A stretch of DNA of 64,000 nt from contig NZ_CANMRY010000009.1 of assembly GCF_947500405.1 (NCBI RefSeq), positions 62,001-126,000 of the forward strand, given 5' to 3'. The stretch's first letter is position 1. Each line of letters opens with the position of its first letter. A model generated the notes under the pieces. The model was not told the DNA's origin, did not search any database, and was given only the letters and a program-made list of their open reading frames with translations. The stretch is from an uncultured Maribacter sp. (lineage in GTDB: Bacteria; Bacteroidota; Bacteroidia; Flavobacteriales; Flavobacteriaceae). Positions 18,255 through 28,058 of the stretch are shown piece by piece. Position numbers and translations under genes: made by a program.

Positions 18255-19823
18255 TTAGTTAGTAATCTCAACAACTACTGGAGATACTTTCTTTAATTTA
18301 TAACCTTTATTGTTTGTGATATATGCGTTAATATCAAATATTTGAACTGCATCACCTCTTTTAGCTCTCTTAAGCGCAGATTTAGCTCTTGAGTCTAATC
18401 TACTACCTTTAACACTAACTGTAGGTTGTCCAGGAACTTTAAATTTAAATCCGCTTACTTTTAGATTTAAGTCAAAATCAAAGTCTTCTAATAATGCACC
18501 AACTGTAGACATTTCTAAGTTTTTTCTTGGCATTTTAGCAGAACCAGATTCTCCTCTAATAGCTCCAGATGGTCTTGGAATATCTTTAATTCTAAATTCA
18601 GATTTAGAAGATACTCTTTGTCCGTCAGGTAATGTACCAGAAGCAACAATACTAACTGTTCTTCCTTTTCCAGGGGTCATAATATACTTGCTACCAGAGC
18701 TTTTTCTAAGACCAGCTGCAGATGCACTAACTTTATTGTTAGGTATACCAGGTATAGAGATAGACATTGGGTTAGGAACACCACGATAAACAACGTTCAT
18801 CTTATCTGCTGCAATTAATGCTGCATTAGGCTTAGATATTGTTGCAAATGTTGAAGATACAGGTACTTCTGTACGCTCTCCATCTTGCATAAACACTAGA
18901 TTACCTTCAATCTTATGATCTCCAGGGGCACCAGCGCTAACTAATAACTTTACCTGACCATCTTTAATCTCGTAATCTTTTCCTTCTACTAATTTTCTAC
19001 CGTCTAACTTTAAGTTAACTTCATTTGGCTTTGTAGTAGCATCTTTACGACCTAATACTACGCTTCCTGAAAACTTTTCTCCTGCATAGAACGCAGATTT
19101 CTCTTGCTCTAATAAAGTAGTATAGTTTGTCATAGAAACTTCACTACTTAATTGTCCTTGTAACATAGATTTTAAAGCATCTTCTTCTGTAGCTTTAATA
19201 TCAGACTGTAAAGCTGTGATTTTAGCTAAAGAAGCAATTAATGGGAAACCTTCATAATGATAGTTAATCCAATCTTGCTTAGTACCATCTCTCTTTTCAA
19301 CTTTACCATTAGCATCACCAGTTTCAAATCTAGTAACAACAGAAGACTTAACATCTTTCATGTTTGCTGGTAAAACAGCAGATACTTGTGTACGATAATC
19401 GTTAATTCTTTTTAAGAATTCTTGGCCACCTTCGGCAAGGTTTTCTCCTTGAAAGAATTTTTGATCTAAGAAATCTGATTTATCCATTACTGCATAATCC
19501 GTTGGATCTTCAACGCCTGTCATCATTTCTGACTTAAGACCTTCCAAGTAATCATAGTAATCTTTAGATAATTCTTTTATCTTCTTTGCATCCTTATATA
19601 AAGGACCAAATTTTTCAGCATTTTCTGATGCTTTTGTTTCTAAACCTGTTAAGAAAGCTAGGTTACTTTCTGTGGTTTTTGCATTAGAAGCTTCCATTTT
19701 TACATTCATAATACCGAATGCTGCTAGAACTTCTTTACTCATATTTAAAGCCAGCATACAAATGAAAACCAAATACATTAGGTTTACCATTTTCTGACGT
19801 GGTGACTGTTTTCCTCCTGCCAT
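18255..19823 (-). CDS. gldM: type IX secretion / gliding protein GldM
   Basis: The 522-residue protein has the standard GldM architecture. A short cytoplasmic N-terminus (GGKQSPRQKM) precedes a single membrane helix (about 12-35, LMYLVFICMLALNMS), followed by a helical part and the beta-rich GldM periplasmic domains. GldM pairs with GldL to form the proton-driven motor of the type IX secretion and gliding machinery; the periplasmic part extends to the GldK/GldN ring. The helix lacks an acidic residue near its start but has E26 (SKEVLAA), consistent with the motor helix. It is third in the gldKLMN operon. Confidence 0.97.
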   Translation of the reverse strand: MAGGKQSPRQKMVNLMYLVFICMLALNMSKEVLAAFGIMNVKMEASNAKTTESNLAFLTGLETKASENAEKFGPLYKDAKKIKELSKDYYDYLEGLKSEMMTGVEDPTDYAVMDKSDFLDQKFFQGENLAEGGQEFLKRINDYRTQVSAVLPANMKDVKSSVVTRFETGDANGKVEKRDGTKQDWINYHYEGFPLIASLAKITALQSDIKATEEDALKSMLQGQLSSEVSMTNYTTLLEQEKSAFYAGEKFSGSVVLGRKDATTKPNEVNLKLDGRKLVEGKDYEIKDGQVKLLVSAGAPGDHKIEGNLVFMQDGERTEVPVSSTFATISKPNAALIAADKMNVVYRGVPNPMSISIPGIPNNKVSASAAGLRKSSGSKYIMTPGKGRTVSIVASGTLPDGQRVSSKSEFRIKDIPRPSGAIRGESGSAKMPRKNLEMSTVGALLEDFDFDLNLKVSGFKFKVPGQPTVSVKGSRLDSRAKSALKRAKRGDAVQIFDINAYITNNKGYKLKKVSPVVVEITN

Positions 19824-19875
19824 GTTTTTCTAATTAGATTTTGTTATTAATTTGGGGTTATTTACTAATCTCTAA

Positions 19876-20529
19876 TTAGTTTTTGCTCATTGCAGATAAC
19901 ATTCCACCATATACTCCATTTAATGAAGATAAGTTTGTAGATAAAGAAGCCATTTGCTCTTTTAATGCACTTGCATTTTGTACTACTTCTTCATTTACAG
20001 AAGCTTGCTTACTTGCACTTTCTAACTGTACTTTATAAAGACTGTTTAAAGATTCCATTTGAGCGGCAGCATGTACCATTTCTTCAGAATACTTTTTAGT
20101 AGACTCCATTGCATCTACAGTAGGTGCAATTCCTTTTGCAGCTCCTTCAAAGTTTTTAATACTAGAACCTAAGCTCTCCATTAAGTTAGCATCTACACCT
20201 GCTTCTTGTAATAAGTTATCTAATTTTTTAGATAAAGATGCTTCTGCTTCTTTAACTTCAGCAGCTTCACTTGCAGCTCTTGGAGAACCTTCTCCACCTG
20301 CTAATTCTGGATATACTAAAGACCAATCGTACTCGTCCTCTATTGGCTCGAATGCACTAATAGCAAAAATTGCTGCCTCTGTAATAAGACCTATCGCTAA
20401 AAGAACTCCTCCATTTAATGGTCCTAATTCCCAGTGAAGGATTTTAAATAATGCTCCGATAATTACAATAGATGCCCCAAGACCGTAGGCCATATTAAAT
20501 AATTTCTTTGTTGATTTTGACTGTGCCAT
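19876..20529 (-). CDS. gldL: type IX secretion / gliding motor protein GldL
   Basis: The 217-residue protein has two membrane helices (about 10-33 and 38-60), the second containing the Glu (GLITEAAIFAIS) expected for the proton-driven motor, and a long cytoplasmic helical tail. GldL forms the stator-like ring around GldM helices and powers the type IX system and gliding. The operon order gldK-gldL-gldM-gldN and short spacings support the call. Confidence 0.97.
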   Translation of the reverse strand: MAQSKSTKKLFNMAYGLGASIVIIGALFKILHWELGPLNGGVLLAIGLITEAAIFAISAFEPIEDEYDWSLVYPELAGGEGSPRAASEAAEVKEAEASLSKKLDNLLQEAGVDANLMESLGSSIKNFEGAAKGIAPTVDAMESTKKYSEEMVHAAAQMESLNSLYKVQLESASKQASVNEEVVQNASALKEQMASLSTNLSSLNGVYGGMLSAMSKN

Positions 20530-20615
20530 AATTTAATTTAATTTAAGGTTTAATAAATAATAAAGATTTGGTTAAAATTTGATACTTGTTTAATTATAAT
20601 TGTTTAAAATAATTC

Positions 20616-21980
20616 TTATCTAGTTGAATCTTCTTCTCCCATGTAATCTTGTACGGTTCTAAAACCAACATAACTACGTGCAGAATCTGCATATTCATAA
20701 TCTCTTGTACTTACTTGTAGGAAATAAGCAACATCTTTCCAAGAACCACCTCTAATAACTTTTCTTTCGTTACTACCATCGCCACCATTAGGGTTCATAG
20801 TAGATACATATTCGTAAGAGTTTGGATCATAGCTAGAGTTTGTCCATTCCGAAACATTACCTGCCATGTTATACAAGTTAAAATCATTTGGTTCGTATGA
20901 TTTAGCTTCTACAGTATATAATGCTTGATCGGCTGCATAATCTCCACGTTGTGGTTTAAAGTTTGCCATAAAACATCCTGTATCACTAATTACATAAGGA
21001 CCACCCCATGGGTACGTTCCTCCTTCAATACCACCTCTTGCTGCATACTCCCATTCTGCTTCTGTAGGTAGTCTAAATTTATTTACAAATTGCTTTCCTT
21101 TACTTTTTTGGTCGTCATTTTTGTGTTTAGTTCTCCAGTTACAAAAAGCTTGTGCTTGCTTCCAAGAGATACCAACTACAGGGTATTCACTATATGCATC
21201 ATGCCAAAAATAATCGTTGTGCATTGGCTCATTATAAGAATACTCAAAATCGCGAATCCATACGGTTGTATCTGGATAAATTTCTAACTCTTCATGACGA
21301 ATAAAATCTTTTCTACTCTTATTTTCTTTTCTAGAAGAACGTGCAGCAGCTTCAATATCCATCCAACTATACTTATATTTAAGTTTAGTTACGTCTATTG
21401 TTCTTTGCCCATTGTATGATTCTTCTTCAGGAATATAAAGAGAGTCCATTACTTCGGTATAATATTCATCTGGATATTCTGAAACGTCCCAAATAAGATT
21501 TTCATCTTTATTAAGCGCTCTTCCTTCAAAACCAGTTTCTCCCATACCAGAATAGTTATCTAACATATACTTGTCATAAACTGAGGCTTTGGTTGTATCT
21601 GCATCTTTAAATACAAAATCTCCTATTCCTCCTTCTTCTGGACCAATACCTAACTCATCAGCAAGAATAGCTAATTTTGTTCTAGTAATAGAATCTTTTA
21701 CCCACTCTACAAACTGACGATATTCGCTATTTGTAATTTCAGTATCATCCATATAAAAAGAACGAACGGTTACTGTTTTTGTTGGTGCGTTAAGAACTTT
21801 AGCTTGGTCTTCCTCACTTTTACCCATAATGAAAGATCCTCTTGGGATTAATTCCATTCCGTAGGGTTTTTCCGGATACCACTTCTTTCCTTGGACTCCG
21901 ACTAGCTCTCCTTTAGTTTTAGACCCACAACTCGTGAGTAAAAAAACAAACGCTATAGATGATAACAATAGCTTCTTCAT
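20616..21980 (-). CDS. gldK: type IX secretion / gliding lipoprotein GldK
   Basis: The 454-residue protein has a lipoprotein signal with lipobox LLTSC (Cys18). A formylglycine-generating-enzyme-like (FGE-sulfatase) fold follows, shown by FIMGKSEEDQ (about 50-59), FRLPTEAEWEYAARGG (about 303-318) and GNVSEWTNSSYDPNSYEY with RKVIRGGSWKD near the end. GldK/PorK uses this fold structurally and forms the outer-membrane-associated ring with GldN. It is the first gene of gldKLMN; about 120 nt separate it from the arginase-fold gene, which likely holds the operon promoter. Confidence 0.97.
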   Translation of the reverse strand: MKKLLLSSIAFVFLLTSCGSKTKGELVGVQGKKWYPEKPYGMELIPRGSFIMGKSEEDQAKVLNAPTKTVTVRSFYMDDTEITNSEYRQFVEWVKDSITRTKLAILADELGIGPEEGGIGDFVFKDADTTKASVYDKYMLDNYSGMGETGFEGRALNKDENLIWDVSEYPDEYYTEVMDSLYIPEEESYNGQRTIDVTKLKYKYSWMDIEAAARSSRKENKSRKDFIRHEELEIYPDTTVWIRDFEYSYNEPMHNDYFWHDAYSEYPVVGISWKQAQAFCNWRTKHKNDDQKSKGKQFVNKFRLPTEAEWEYAARGGIEGGTYPWGGPYVISDTGCFMANFKPQRGDYAADQALYTVEAKSYEPNDFNLYNMAGNVSEWTNSSYDPNSYEYVSTMNPNGGDGSNERKVIRGGSWKDVAYFLQVSTRDYEYADSARSYVGFRTVQDYMGEEDSTR

Positions 21981-22103
21981 ACTTTAGGTTAAATTTCGAT
22001 TATGGTTAAAAATTGCAAACACAATTGTTTATTCTACTCTCTAAAACTACGTTTTGAGCAAATTATTGTATTGTACTTGTAATCCTTTTAAAAAAATTTT
22101 ATG

Positions 22104-23258
22104 TTAATTAAAGCCTTTCTTATATGCTTTAAACCACCTTTCCGGAATATTTTGATTACATGCATCTAAATAGTCCTTTTCTGTGCATGGTAATAACGCA
22201 GGTGAATTTGTTTTAGTATGTGAAGATATTATTGATGGTACTTCTACCCACCACCTTTCTGTTAATAAGCTTTTATGAAAAATAAGTTCCTCGGTCTCAT
22301 TAGGTACTATATACTTATTAAAGTCTGTATTTGAGTATGGAGACTCTTCTATTCTAAAGTTAAAACCTTCTACAAAATACCACATCATTTGTGCAATTAA
22401 TTGGCAAGATTGTACTGTATTTTCCATTTCATAAACACCAAATACACTAACTTTATCACTAATGCCTGCATATCTTGCAATAGCACAAATTTCAGGCCCA
22501 CTAAACCCGTTTGGAGAAAAATTTGCAGATAGGCATATTTCACTAGCTCTTATTGCTCTTGCATCTAAGCTTACCATATGTGCATTTCTTAACACTGGTT
22601 CTGACAAAGTAATGTCATTAACTATTTCTCCTAACCTATAGGAATCAAAAAAAAGGCGCTCCATAAGATCTAATTCTTCTTGCGCATTAAAATAACTTTG
22701 ATATCCTATGTTAGAAAAGTTAAATAAATTATTAGGCTTATCTGTAATAATTTTGCTCATATAGGAATGAGAAGAAATAAGTTCATCTTCCATTCCAAAA
22801 TCAAAGCGGCTATCTACAGCTACTAAATTAATCATGTCTTTTATCCCATCAAAAGCTCTGTAAGCCGCATAGGTAATATCTTGTGTTGCTCCTAAAATAA
22901 TAGGAACAATATTTTCTTCTAATAATCCTGCAACAATTTCTTTTACTACAAAATAGGTATCTTCAACAGACTCTCCTTCTTCAATGTCTCCCATATCTAC
23001 AATGGTAGAATTCCAATTACCAGACATTAATTTGTAAAACTGTATCCTTATAGCAGAAACATCTAACTTTTCTGTTTTCTTTTCAAAAGCATTCCTAGAC
23101 TCTTTTACTCCTAAAAGGGCTATAGATGCATTTGCTAATACTGGTAAACCATCTCTTTCTGTATGTGCATAAATATTTTTCCCTAAAGCTTGCTCTGGTA
23201 ATAACTCACAATGTGCCATTACTTTATCTTCCACAGGCACTAAAAAATCATACGCCAT
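22104..23258 (-). CDS. arginase/formimidoylglutamase-fold protein lacking canonical metal-ligand motifs
   Basis: The 384-residue protein has the length and strand order of ureohydrolases (arginase, agmatinase, HutG). The three signature positions are altered: GATQD at 123-127 where GGDHS is expected, DSRFD at 149-153 where DAHxD is expected, and SLDARAI at 230-236 where SxDxDxxDP is expected. The His ligands and several Asp ligands of the binuclear Mn centre are therefore missing. It may be a non-catalytic or differently reacting homologue. It starts 1 nt after topA and lies upstream of gldK; I recall this neighbourhood in other Flavobacteriia, where the gene is labelled formimidoylglutamase. 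Confidence 0.78.
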   Translation of the reverse strand: MAYDFLVPVEDKVMAHCELLPEQALGKNIYAHTERDGLPVLANASIALLGVKESRNAFEKKTEKLDVSAIRIQFYKLMSGNWNSTIVDMGDIEEGESVEDTYFVVKEIVAGLLEENIVPIILGATQDITYAAYRAFDGIKDMINLVAVDSRFDFGMEDELISSHSYMSKIITDKPNNLFNFSNIGYQSYFNAQEELDLMERLFFDSYRLGEIVNDITLSEPVLRNAHMVSLDARAIRASEICLSANFSPNGFSGPEICAIARYAGISDKVSVFGVYEMENTVQSCQLIAQMMWYFVEGFNFRIEESPYSNTDFNKYIVPNETEELIFHKSLLTERWWVEVPSIISSHTKTNSPALLPCTEKDYLDACNQNIPERWFKAYKKGFN

Positions 23259-23259
23259 A

Positions 23260-25785
23260 TTATTTCTTAGCTTTTGGTTTTGCTTTCGCTTTTGGTTTTG
23301 CTTTCGCTTTTGGTTTAGCCTTTGCTTTTTTCTTTGGCGTTTTTGCCTCTATTAACGCTTTTGCTTCTTCTAAAGTCATAGCGGCAGCATCCACTGTTTT
23401 AGCTAGCTCTACTTTAATTTTACCTTTTAAAACATTATGCCTTCCCCATCTTGCTTTTTCTATACGAATACCTTCTTCTTCCCAGTTATGGACAACCTTA
23501 TCTATTTCTTTTTGTTTTTTAACCTCTATAAGTTCTTCTATGTTTTCTTGAGTAAGGTTATCAAAATCGTACTTTTTGTTAACATTAATAAACATACCAT
23601 TCCATTTTATAAATGGCCCAAAACGCCCTACGCCTTTAACTACATCTTTATCTTCATAAGAAGCAATTGGTGCATCTGCTTTTTGCTTTTCTATAATAAG
23701 TTCTATGGCTCTTTCCATAGTAATGTTCATAGCACTTTCATCCTTTGGAAGAGAAATAAATTTCTTTCCAAAACGAACATAAGGCCCAAACCTACCAACA
23801 TTTGCTGCAACTTCTTCTCCTTCATAAACTCCTAAATCTCTAGGTAATTTAAAAAGTTCCATTGCCTCTTCATAGGTTATACTTCCCAAATTTTGTTCTG
23901 GTAATAAACTAGCAAATAGCGGCTTCTCTTCTTCTTCTGCAGTACCAATTTGTACCATAGGCCCAAATCTTCCTAAACGTACAGATACTTGTCTGCCAGA
24001 TTTTGGGTCTTTACCTAAAATTCGTTCCCCGCTTGCACGCTCTGCATTTGCTTCTACATCTAGAACTGTTGGATGAAAATCTTTATAAAAAGTTTTCATT
24101 ACTTTTTTCCAGTCTTCTTCGCCTGTTGCTATTTCATCAAAATCTTCTTCCACTTTTGCTGTGAAATTATAATCTAAAATGTTTGCAAAATTACTTACCA
24201 AGAAATCGGTAACAATCATTCCTATATCTGTAGGAACCATTTTACCTTTATCAGAACCTACTGTTTCTGTAAGGTTCTTTTCTGATACCGTATTAGATTC
24301 TAAAACTAATTGCGTATATTTTCTTTCTACACCTTCTATAGTTCCTTTTTCTACATATCCTCTATTTAAAATTGTAGATATTGTTGGCGCATAGGTAGAT
24401 GGTCTTCCAATTCCTAATTCTTCTAATTTCTTAACTAAAGAAGCTTCTGTAAATCTATATGGTGCTCTAGAAAAACGCTCTGTAGCAGTTATATATTTAT
24501 TGCTTAAAGCTTCCCCAACTTCCATTGCAGGTAACATGCCTTCCTGCTCTTCTGCTTGATCCTCATCATCAGAACTTTCTAAATATACTTTTAAGAAACC
24601 ATCAAATTTTATAACCTCTCCATTTGCTGTAAATTCTTCAGAATGGGTATTGGTTTTTATTTTAACATTTGTTCTTTCCAATTGCGCATCACTCATTTGG
24701 GATGCTATAGTACGTTTCCAAATAAGCTCATATAACTTAGATTGATCACGTTCTAAAGAAACCGATGAACGCGACATATCTGTAGGTCTAACAGCTTCAT
24801 GCGCTTCTTGTGCTCCTTTTGTTTTCCCAGTAAAATTACGTACTGTACTATAGGATTCTCCGTAGTTTTGAATAATAGCGTCCTTTGCTGCATTAACCGC
24901 CTCGGAAGAAAGGTTTACACTATCTGTTCTCATGTAAGTAATAAGTCCTGCTTCATATAAGCGCTGCGCTACTTGCATGGTTCTACCAACCGAAAAATAT
25001 AACTTTCTTGCCGCTTCTTGTTGTAGGGTTGATGTTGTGAATGGTGCTGATGGCGATTTTTTAGCTGGTTTTTTATCTAAATTACCTACTGAAAAATTAG
25101 CATCTATATTCTTATCTAAAAACGCTTGTGCTTCTTCTTTAGAAGCGAATGTTTTATTAAGTTTCGCAGTAAACACGCTACCTTCTTTAGTAACAAATTG
25201 TGCTGATATTCTATAGGAAGCTACTGGTGTAAACGCTTCTATGCTACGTTCCCGTTCTACAATTAGACGTACTGCTACAGATTGTACTCTACCTGCTGAA
25301 AGTCCTGGCTTAATTTTTTTCCAAAGTACTGGTGATAATTGGTACCCCACCAAACGGTCTAACACCCTTCGGGCTTGTTGGGCATTTACCAAATTATAAT
25401 TTATTTCTCTTGGATTTTCAATTGCTTTTTGAATTGCCGATTTAGTAATAGAGTTAAAAACAATTCTTTTTGTTTTGTCTTTATCCAATTTTAGCTCCTC
25501 TGCTAAATGCCAAGAAATAGCCTCTCCCTCACGATCCTCATCACTCGCTAGCCATATAGTATCTGCTTTCTTTGCTAAATCCTTTAGTTTTTTGACTAAG
25601 GCTTTCTTATCCTTATCTACTATATATTTAGGTTCAAAATCTTTGTCGACATCTACACCTAATTCTTTAGAAGGTAAATCTGCAATATGCCCAAAACTGG
25701 ACTCTACTTTAAAATCTTTACCTAAAAACTTCTCTATGGTTTTTGCCTTTGCTGGCGACTCTACTATTACTAAATTCTTAGCCAT
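23260..25785 (-). CDS. topA: DNA topoisomerase I
   Basis: The 841-residue type IA topoisomerase relaxes negative supercoils. A Toprim domain starts at residue 3 (LVIVESPAKAKTIEKFLG) with the acidic triad in SDEDREGEA (81-89). The catalytic Tyr is Y284 in GLITYMRTDS. C-terminal topoisomerase repeats such as VGRFGPYVRFGKKF (about 650-740) replace the Cys4 zinc fingers of the E. coli enzyme. The extreme C-terminus is a Lys/Ala/Pro tail of tandem PKAKAK units encoded by an 18-bp DNA repeat (23271-23324). The next gene follows after 1 nt. Confidence 0.97.
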   Translation of the reverse strand: MAKNLVIVESPAKAKTIEKFLGKDFKVESSFGHIADLPSKELGVDVDKDFEPKYIVDKDKKALVKKLKDLAKKADTIWLASDEDREGEAISWHLAEELKLDKDKTKRIVFNSITKSAIQKAIENPREINYNLVNAQQARRVLDRLVGYQLSPVLWKKIKPGLSAGRVQSVAVRLIVERERSIEAFTPVASYRISAQFVTKEGSVFTAKLNKTFASKEEAQAFLDKNIDANFSVGNLDKKPAKKSPSAPFTTSTLQQEAARKLYFSVGRTMQVAQRLYEAGLITYMRTDSVNLSSEAVNAAKDAIIQNYGESYSTVRNFTGKTKGAQEAHEAVRPTDMSRSSVSLERDQSKLYELIWKRTIASQMSDAQLERTNVKIKTNTHSEEFTANGEVIKFDGFLKVYLESSDDEDQAEEQEGMLPAMEVGEALSNKYITATERFSRAPYRFTEASLVKKLEELGIGRPSTYAPTISTILNRGYVEKGTIEGVERKYTQLVLESNTVSEKNLTETVGSDKGKMVPTDIGMIVTDFLVSNFANILDYNFTAKVEEDFDEIATGEEDWKKVMKTFYKDFHPTVLDVEANAERASGERILGKDPKSGRQVSVRLGRFGPMVQIGTAEEEEKPLFASLLPEQNLGSITYEEAMELFKLPRDLGVYEGEEVAANVGRFGPYVRFGKKFISLPKDESAMNITMERAIELIIEKQKADAPIASYEDKDVVKGVGRFGPFIKWNGMFINVNKKYDFDNLTQENIEELIEVKKQKEIDKVVHNWEEEGIRIEKARWGRHNVLKGKIKVELAKTVDAAAMTLEEAKALIEAKTPKKKAKAKPKAKAKPKAKAKPKAKK

Positions 25786-25804
25786 TCATTCCTTTTTGAA
25801 GCAA

Positions 25805-25812
25805 CAAAAGTA
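25805..25812 (-). promoter_or_regulatory. possible topA -7 element
   Basis: TACTTTTG on the minus strand matches the Bacteroidota TAnnTTTG element and lies about 20 nt before the topA ATG. No clear TTTG partner was found 17-23 nt upstream, so support is partial. Confidence 0.3.
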
Positions 25813-25854
25813 GTCGAAATTTTTAATTAAATGTTATACCTAATATATATGTAT

Positions 25855-25884
25855 AAAAAAAGCTCCTTTTTAAAGAGCTTTTTA
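25855..25884 (-). terminator. terminator of the LVIVD lipoprotein gene
   Basis: AAAAGCTC (25858-25865) pairs with GAGCTTTT (25875-25882) around a 9-base loop and is followed on the minus strand by a T run. It lies about 20 nt after the stop at 25902. Confidence 0.75.
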
Positions 25885-25901
25885 CTAAGTATTACAGCAC
25901 T

Positions 25902-27140
25902 CTAATTTAGCTCTAAAGTGCTTATTAACTTTATGTTATTATTTAAATACTCGTATTGATATAAAATTTCATCGCCTACCATTAATAATTGGTTTTCTAA
26001 CGGAATTACATCAAAAGTATCTATATCTTTAAAATGATTTAGCTCTTTTAAATTCTCAATATTTGTTTTATCGTATACTTTTAATCCTGCTTCACCATCA
26101 CAAATAAATAGTTTTTCATCTTTTATCCCCAAACCATAAGGGCTCTCTAAAGGATAATTTTCTGCTAAAACAGGGTTAGATATTACAGAAATATCTACAA
26201 TAAATAAACCGCTCTCTGTTGCACCACAAGCATTGCCTCCTCTTAAAGTAACATACGCATAATTGCCATCTACTACAACGGGATCACATGCAGTACCGTG
26301 TTGAAATTCTGAAACAAAAGTAGGAGTAGCTGGTGTAGTAATATCATAGATATACATACCGCGCATACTTCCTAAAAAAAGATGATTTCCTTTATTAAAA
26401 ATAGTTTCAATATCAAAACCTGCAAATACATCTTCTAAATCTTTTGGCGCACTTAAATCTTCAATATTAAAAACATTTATAGTATGACTATCTACCGCAT
26501 ATAAATAATCTTCCACAATCTTAAAACGTGCTAAAGACCCTCCTTGCCCTACAGAACGAGCATTTGTATCTTCAAAAAGAACAATGTCTGGCCCTCCAAA
26601 ACGCTCCTCATACTCTTCTATTAAACGTCTTTCTGTTACAGTTTCCCAACCAATAACAAGTTCATTTTCATAATCTACCTCATCATATTCATAAAAATCT
26701 GCCACTGGCCACACCACATTATCTCTTAAAACATTCTTTAAACGATTTACAATTTTAATAGTATTAATATCCGATATATCTAATACCATTAAATCTGTAA
26801 TACTATCTGCATATAAATAATCATCTTTTATAGATATATCTACATTACCAGCTATTTTAATAAAGGCTATTTTCTTTGGAGAAGCCGGATTTGTATTATC
26901 TATTACATGCACCCCTTTGTACTTGTCATTTATAAAAATATAATTCTTATAAGCATATATTTTTCCAGACTCATCTATAGGCATAGGAGCAATAATATCT
27001 ACTCCTTTATTAAATTCCGTTTTAGATATTTTTAAAGGTCTTGCTACTAAATAATCGGCATACTTACCATCCTCCTCTTTTTCACAAGAAAGAAGTCCAA
27101 AAGTTATAGCAAAAACGAATAAAACAATCTTAATTTTCAT
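25902..27140 (-). CDS. LVIVD-repeat lipoprotein
   Basis: The 412-residue protein has a lipoprotein signal (GLLSC, Cys19, then EKEEDG). Its body is a string of short beta units with LVIVD-type motifs (GVHVIDNTNPASPKKI, LMVLDISDINTIKIV, MYIYDITTPATPTFV, LFIVDISVISNPVLA, LKVYDKTNIENLKEL). This repeat family is predicted to form a beta-propeller and sits on the surface or in the periplasm of many Bacteroidota; its ligand is unknown. The gene is monocistronic, with a terminator after it. Confidence 0.87.
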   Translation of the reverse strand: MKIKIVLFVFAITFGLLSCEKEEDGKYADYLVARPLKISKTEFNKGVDIIAPMPIDESGKIYAYKNYIFINDKYKGVHVIDNTNPASPKKIAFIKIAGNVDISIKDDYLYADSITDLMVLDISDINTIKIVNRLKNVLRDNVVWPVADFYEYDEVDYENELVIGWETVTERRLIEEYEERFGGPDIVLFEDTNARSVGQGGSLARFKIVEDYLYAVDSHTINVFNIEDLSAPKDLEDVFAGFDIETIFNKGNHLFLGSMRGMYIYDITTPATPTFVSEFQHGTACDPVVVDGNYAYVTLRGGNACGATESGLFIVDISVISNPVLAENYPLESPYGLGIKDEKLFICDGEAGLKVYDKTNIENLKELNHFKDIDTFDVIPLENQLLMVGDEILYQYEYLNNNIKLISTLELN

Positions 27141-27214
27141 AACTATTTATTTTTAAGTGGTTATAAATTAGATGCATTACTTAGAAGTTGGTTGCAATAT
27201 TTCTTTATTTGTCC

Positions 27215-27871
27215 TTAAAAATTCTGATACAAATTGGTTAAAATTGCGCTTTTACTATCGTAAGAAGAGATTGTTAAATTTTTAATTAATTTGGTTTTTG
27301 CTAAAAAAGGCAGTTGTAAAATATCTACTCCGCTGTTCTTTTTTAATCGTATTCCTTGACCAGATATAATATCTTTATTTGGAACAAAACTATGTATAGG
27401 TAAGTGCTCTGTAATTATAAGATATTTGTACTTTCTTAGTTTTTCAAGAAGGCTCATAATTTCTGCATTACTTATGTGTTGCATTACCTGCCTAACAATT
27501 GCACAGTCTGCATTTGGCAATTTATCTTTGCTGATATCTAAACACAAAAACTCTAAATTATCTTCTTTAAAAAGATGTTTATTCCGTTCAATAAGGTTAG
27601 GAACAATATCAACCGCAATATATTTTTTAGTTAAAGGCACTAATTGTATCCCAACATTAAAATCTCCACAACCCAAATCACAAACCTCCAAACGCGTATT
27701 AAAAGAATTTAAAAAAAGAGAAACTTCTTTTACATAAGGGGCTACAAATTTTGAAGAATGAGAACCCAAACCAGAATAAAAATCAACATCTCCGCCCCAC
27801 ATCTTTTTTTCGTAAATCTGTTGCATTACTGCCTTTGTAGGCCATGGTTCTTTTTTGCGTTTTATTGTCAT
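27215..27871 (-). CDS. SAM-dependent methyltransferase (class I)
   Basis: The 218-residue protein has the class I methyltransferase motif I VCDLGCGD at 63-70, a motif II acidic residue in IAVDIV (about 87-92), and a post-motif LDISKDKLPNADCAIVRQVMQHI (about 112-135) typical of UbiE/COQ5-like folds. The N-terminal KMWGGDVDFYSGLGSHS segment resembles class I enzymes acting on small molecules. No substrate can be assigned. It is divergent from miaB across about 190 nt and 75 nt upstream of the LVIVD gene, so it could be transcribed with it. Confidence 0.8.
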   Translation of the reverse strand: MTIKRKKEPWPTKAVMQQIYEKKMWGGDVDFYSGLGSHSSKFVAPYVKEVSLFLNSFNTRLEVCDLGCGDFNVGIQLVPLTKKYIAVDIVPNLIERNKHLFKEDNLEFLCLDISKDKLPNADCAIVRQVMQHISNAEIMSLLEKLRKYKYLIITEHLPIHSFVPNKDIISGQGIRLKKNSGVDILQLPFLAKTKLIKNLTISSYDSKSAILTNLYQNF

Positions 27872-27990
27872 AAAAAAATTAATTTCAAATTTTTTAAGTA
27901 AAAGTATCTTTTAATTTATAAATAGTTCTTTTTACATCGCAACATTTAAGAAATCCTCCTTTAATTTTATAAAAATTTTACAACTGTCAA

Positions 27991-28023
27991 TTTGTCATAA
28001 ATTTGTTTTTAGCGTTATCTTTG
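27991..28023 (+). promoter_or_regulatory. Bacteroidota-type promoter for the miaB operon
   Basis: TTTG at 27991-27994 and TATCTTTG at 28016-28023 match the -33 TTTG and -7 TAnnTTTG elements with a 21-nt spacer. Transcription would start about 30 nt before the miaB ATG at 28059. Confidence 0.5.
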
Positions 28024-28058
28024 CAATTCTTTTAAAACTAAATGAAGCCAGCAACTCC

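Noticed and set aside
23126..23551. Plus-strand frame of 141 codons opposite topA and the arginase-fold gene
   Set aside because: It is a mirror of the Lys/Ala/Pro tail repeat of TopA and overlaps two well-supported genes.
27872..28058. Riboswitch between the methyltransferase and miaB genes
   Set aside because: No known aptamer pattern is visible; only a standard promoter-like pair was found.
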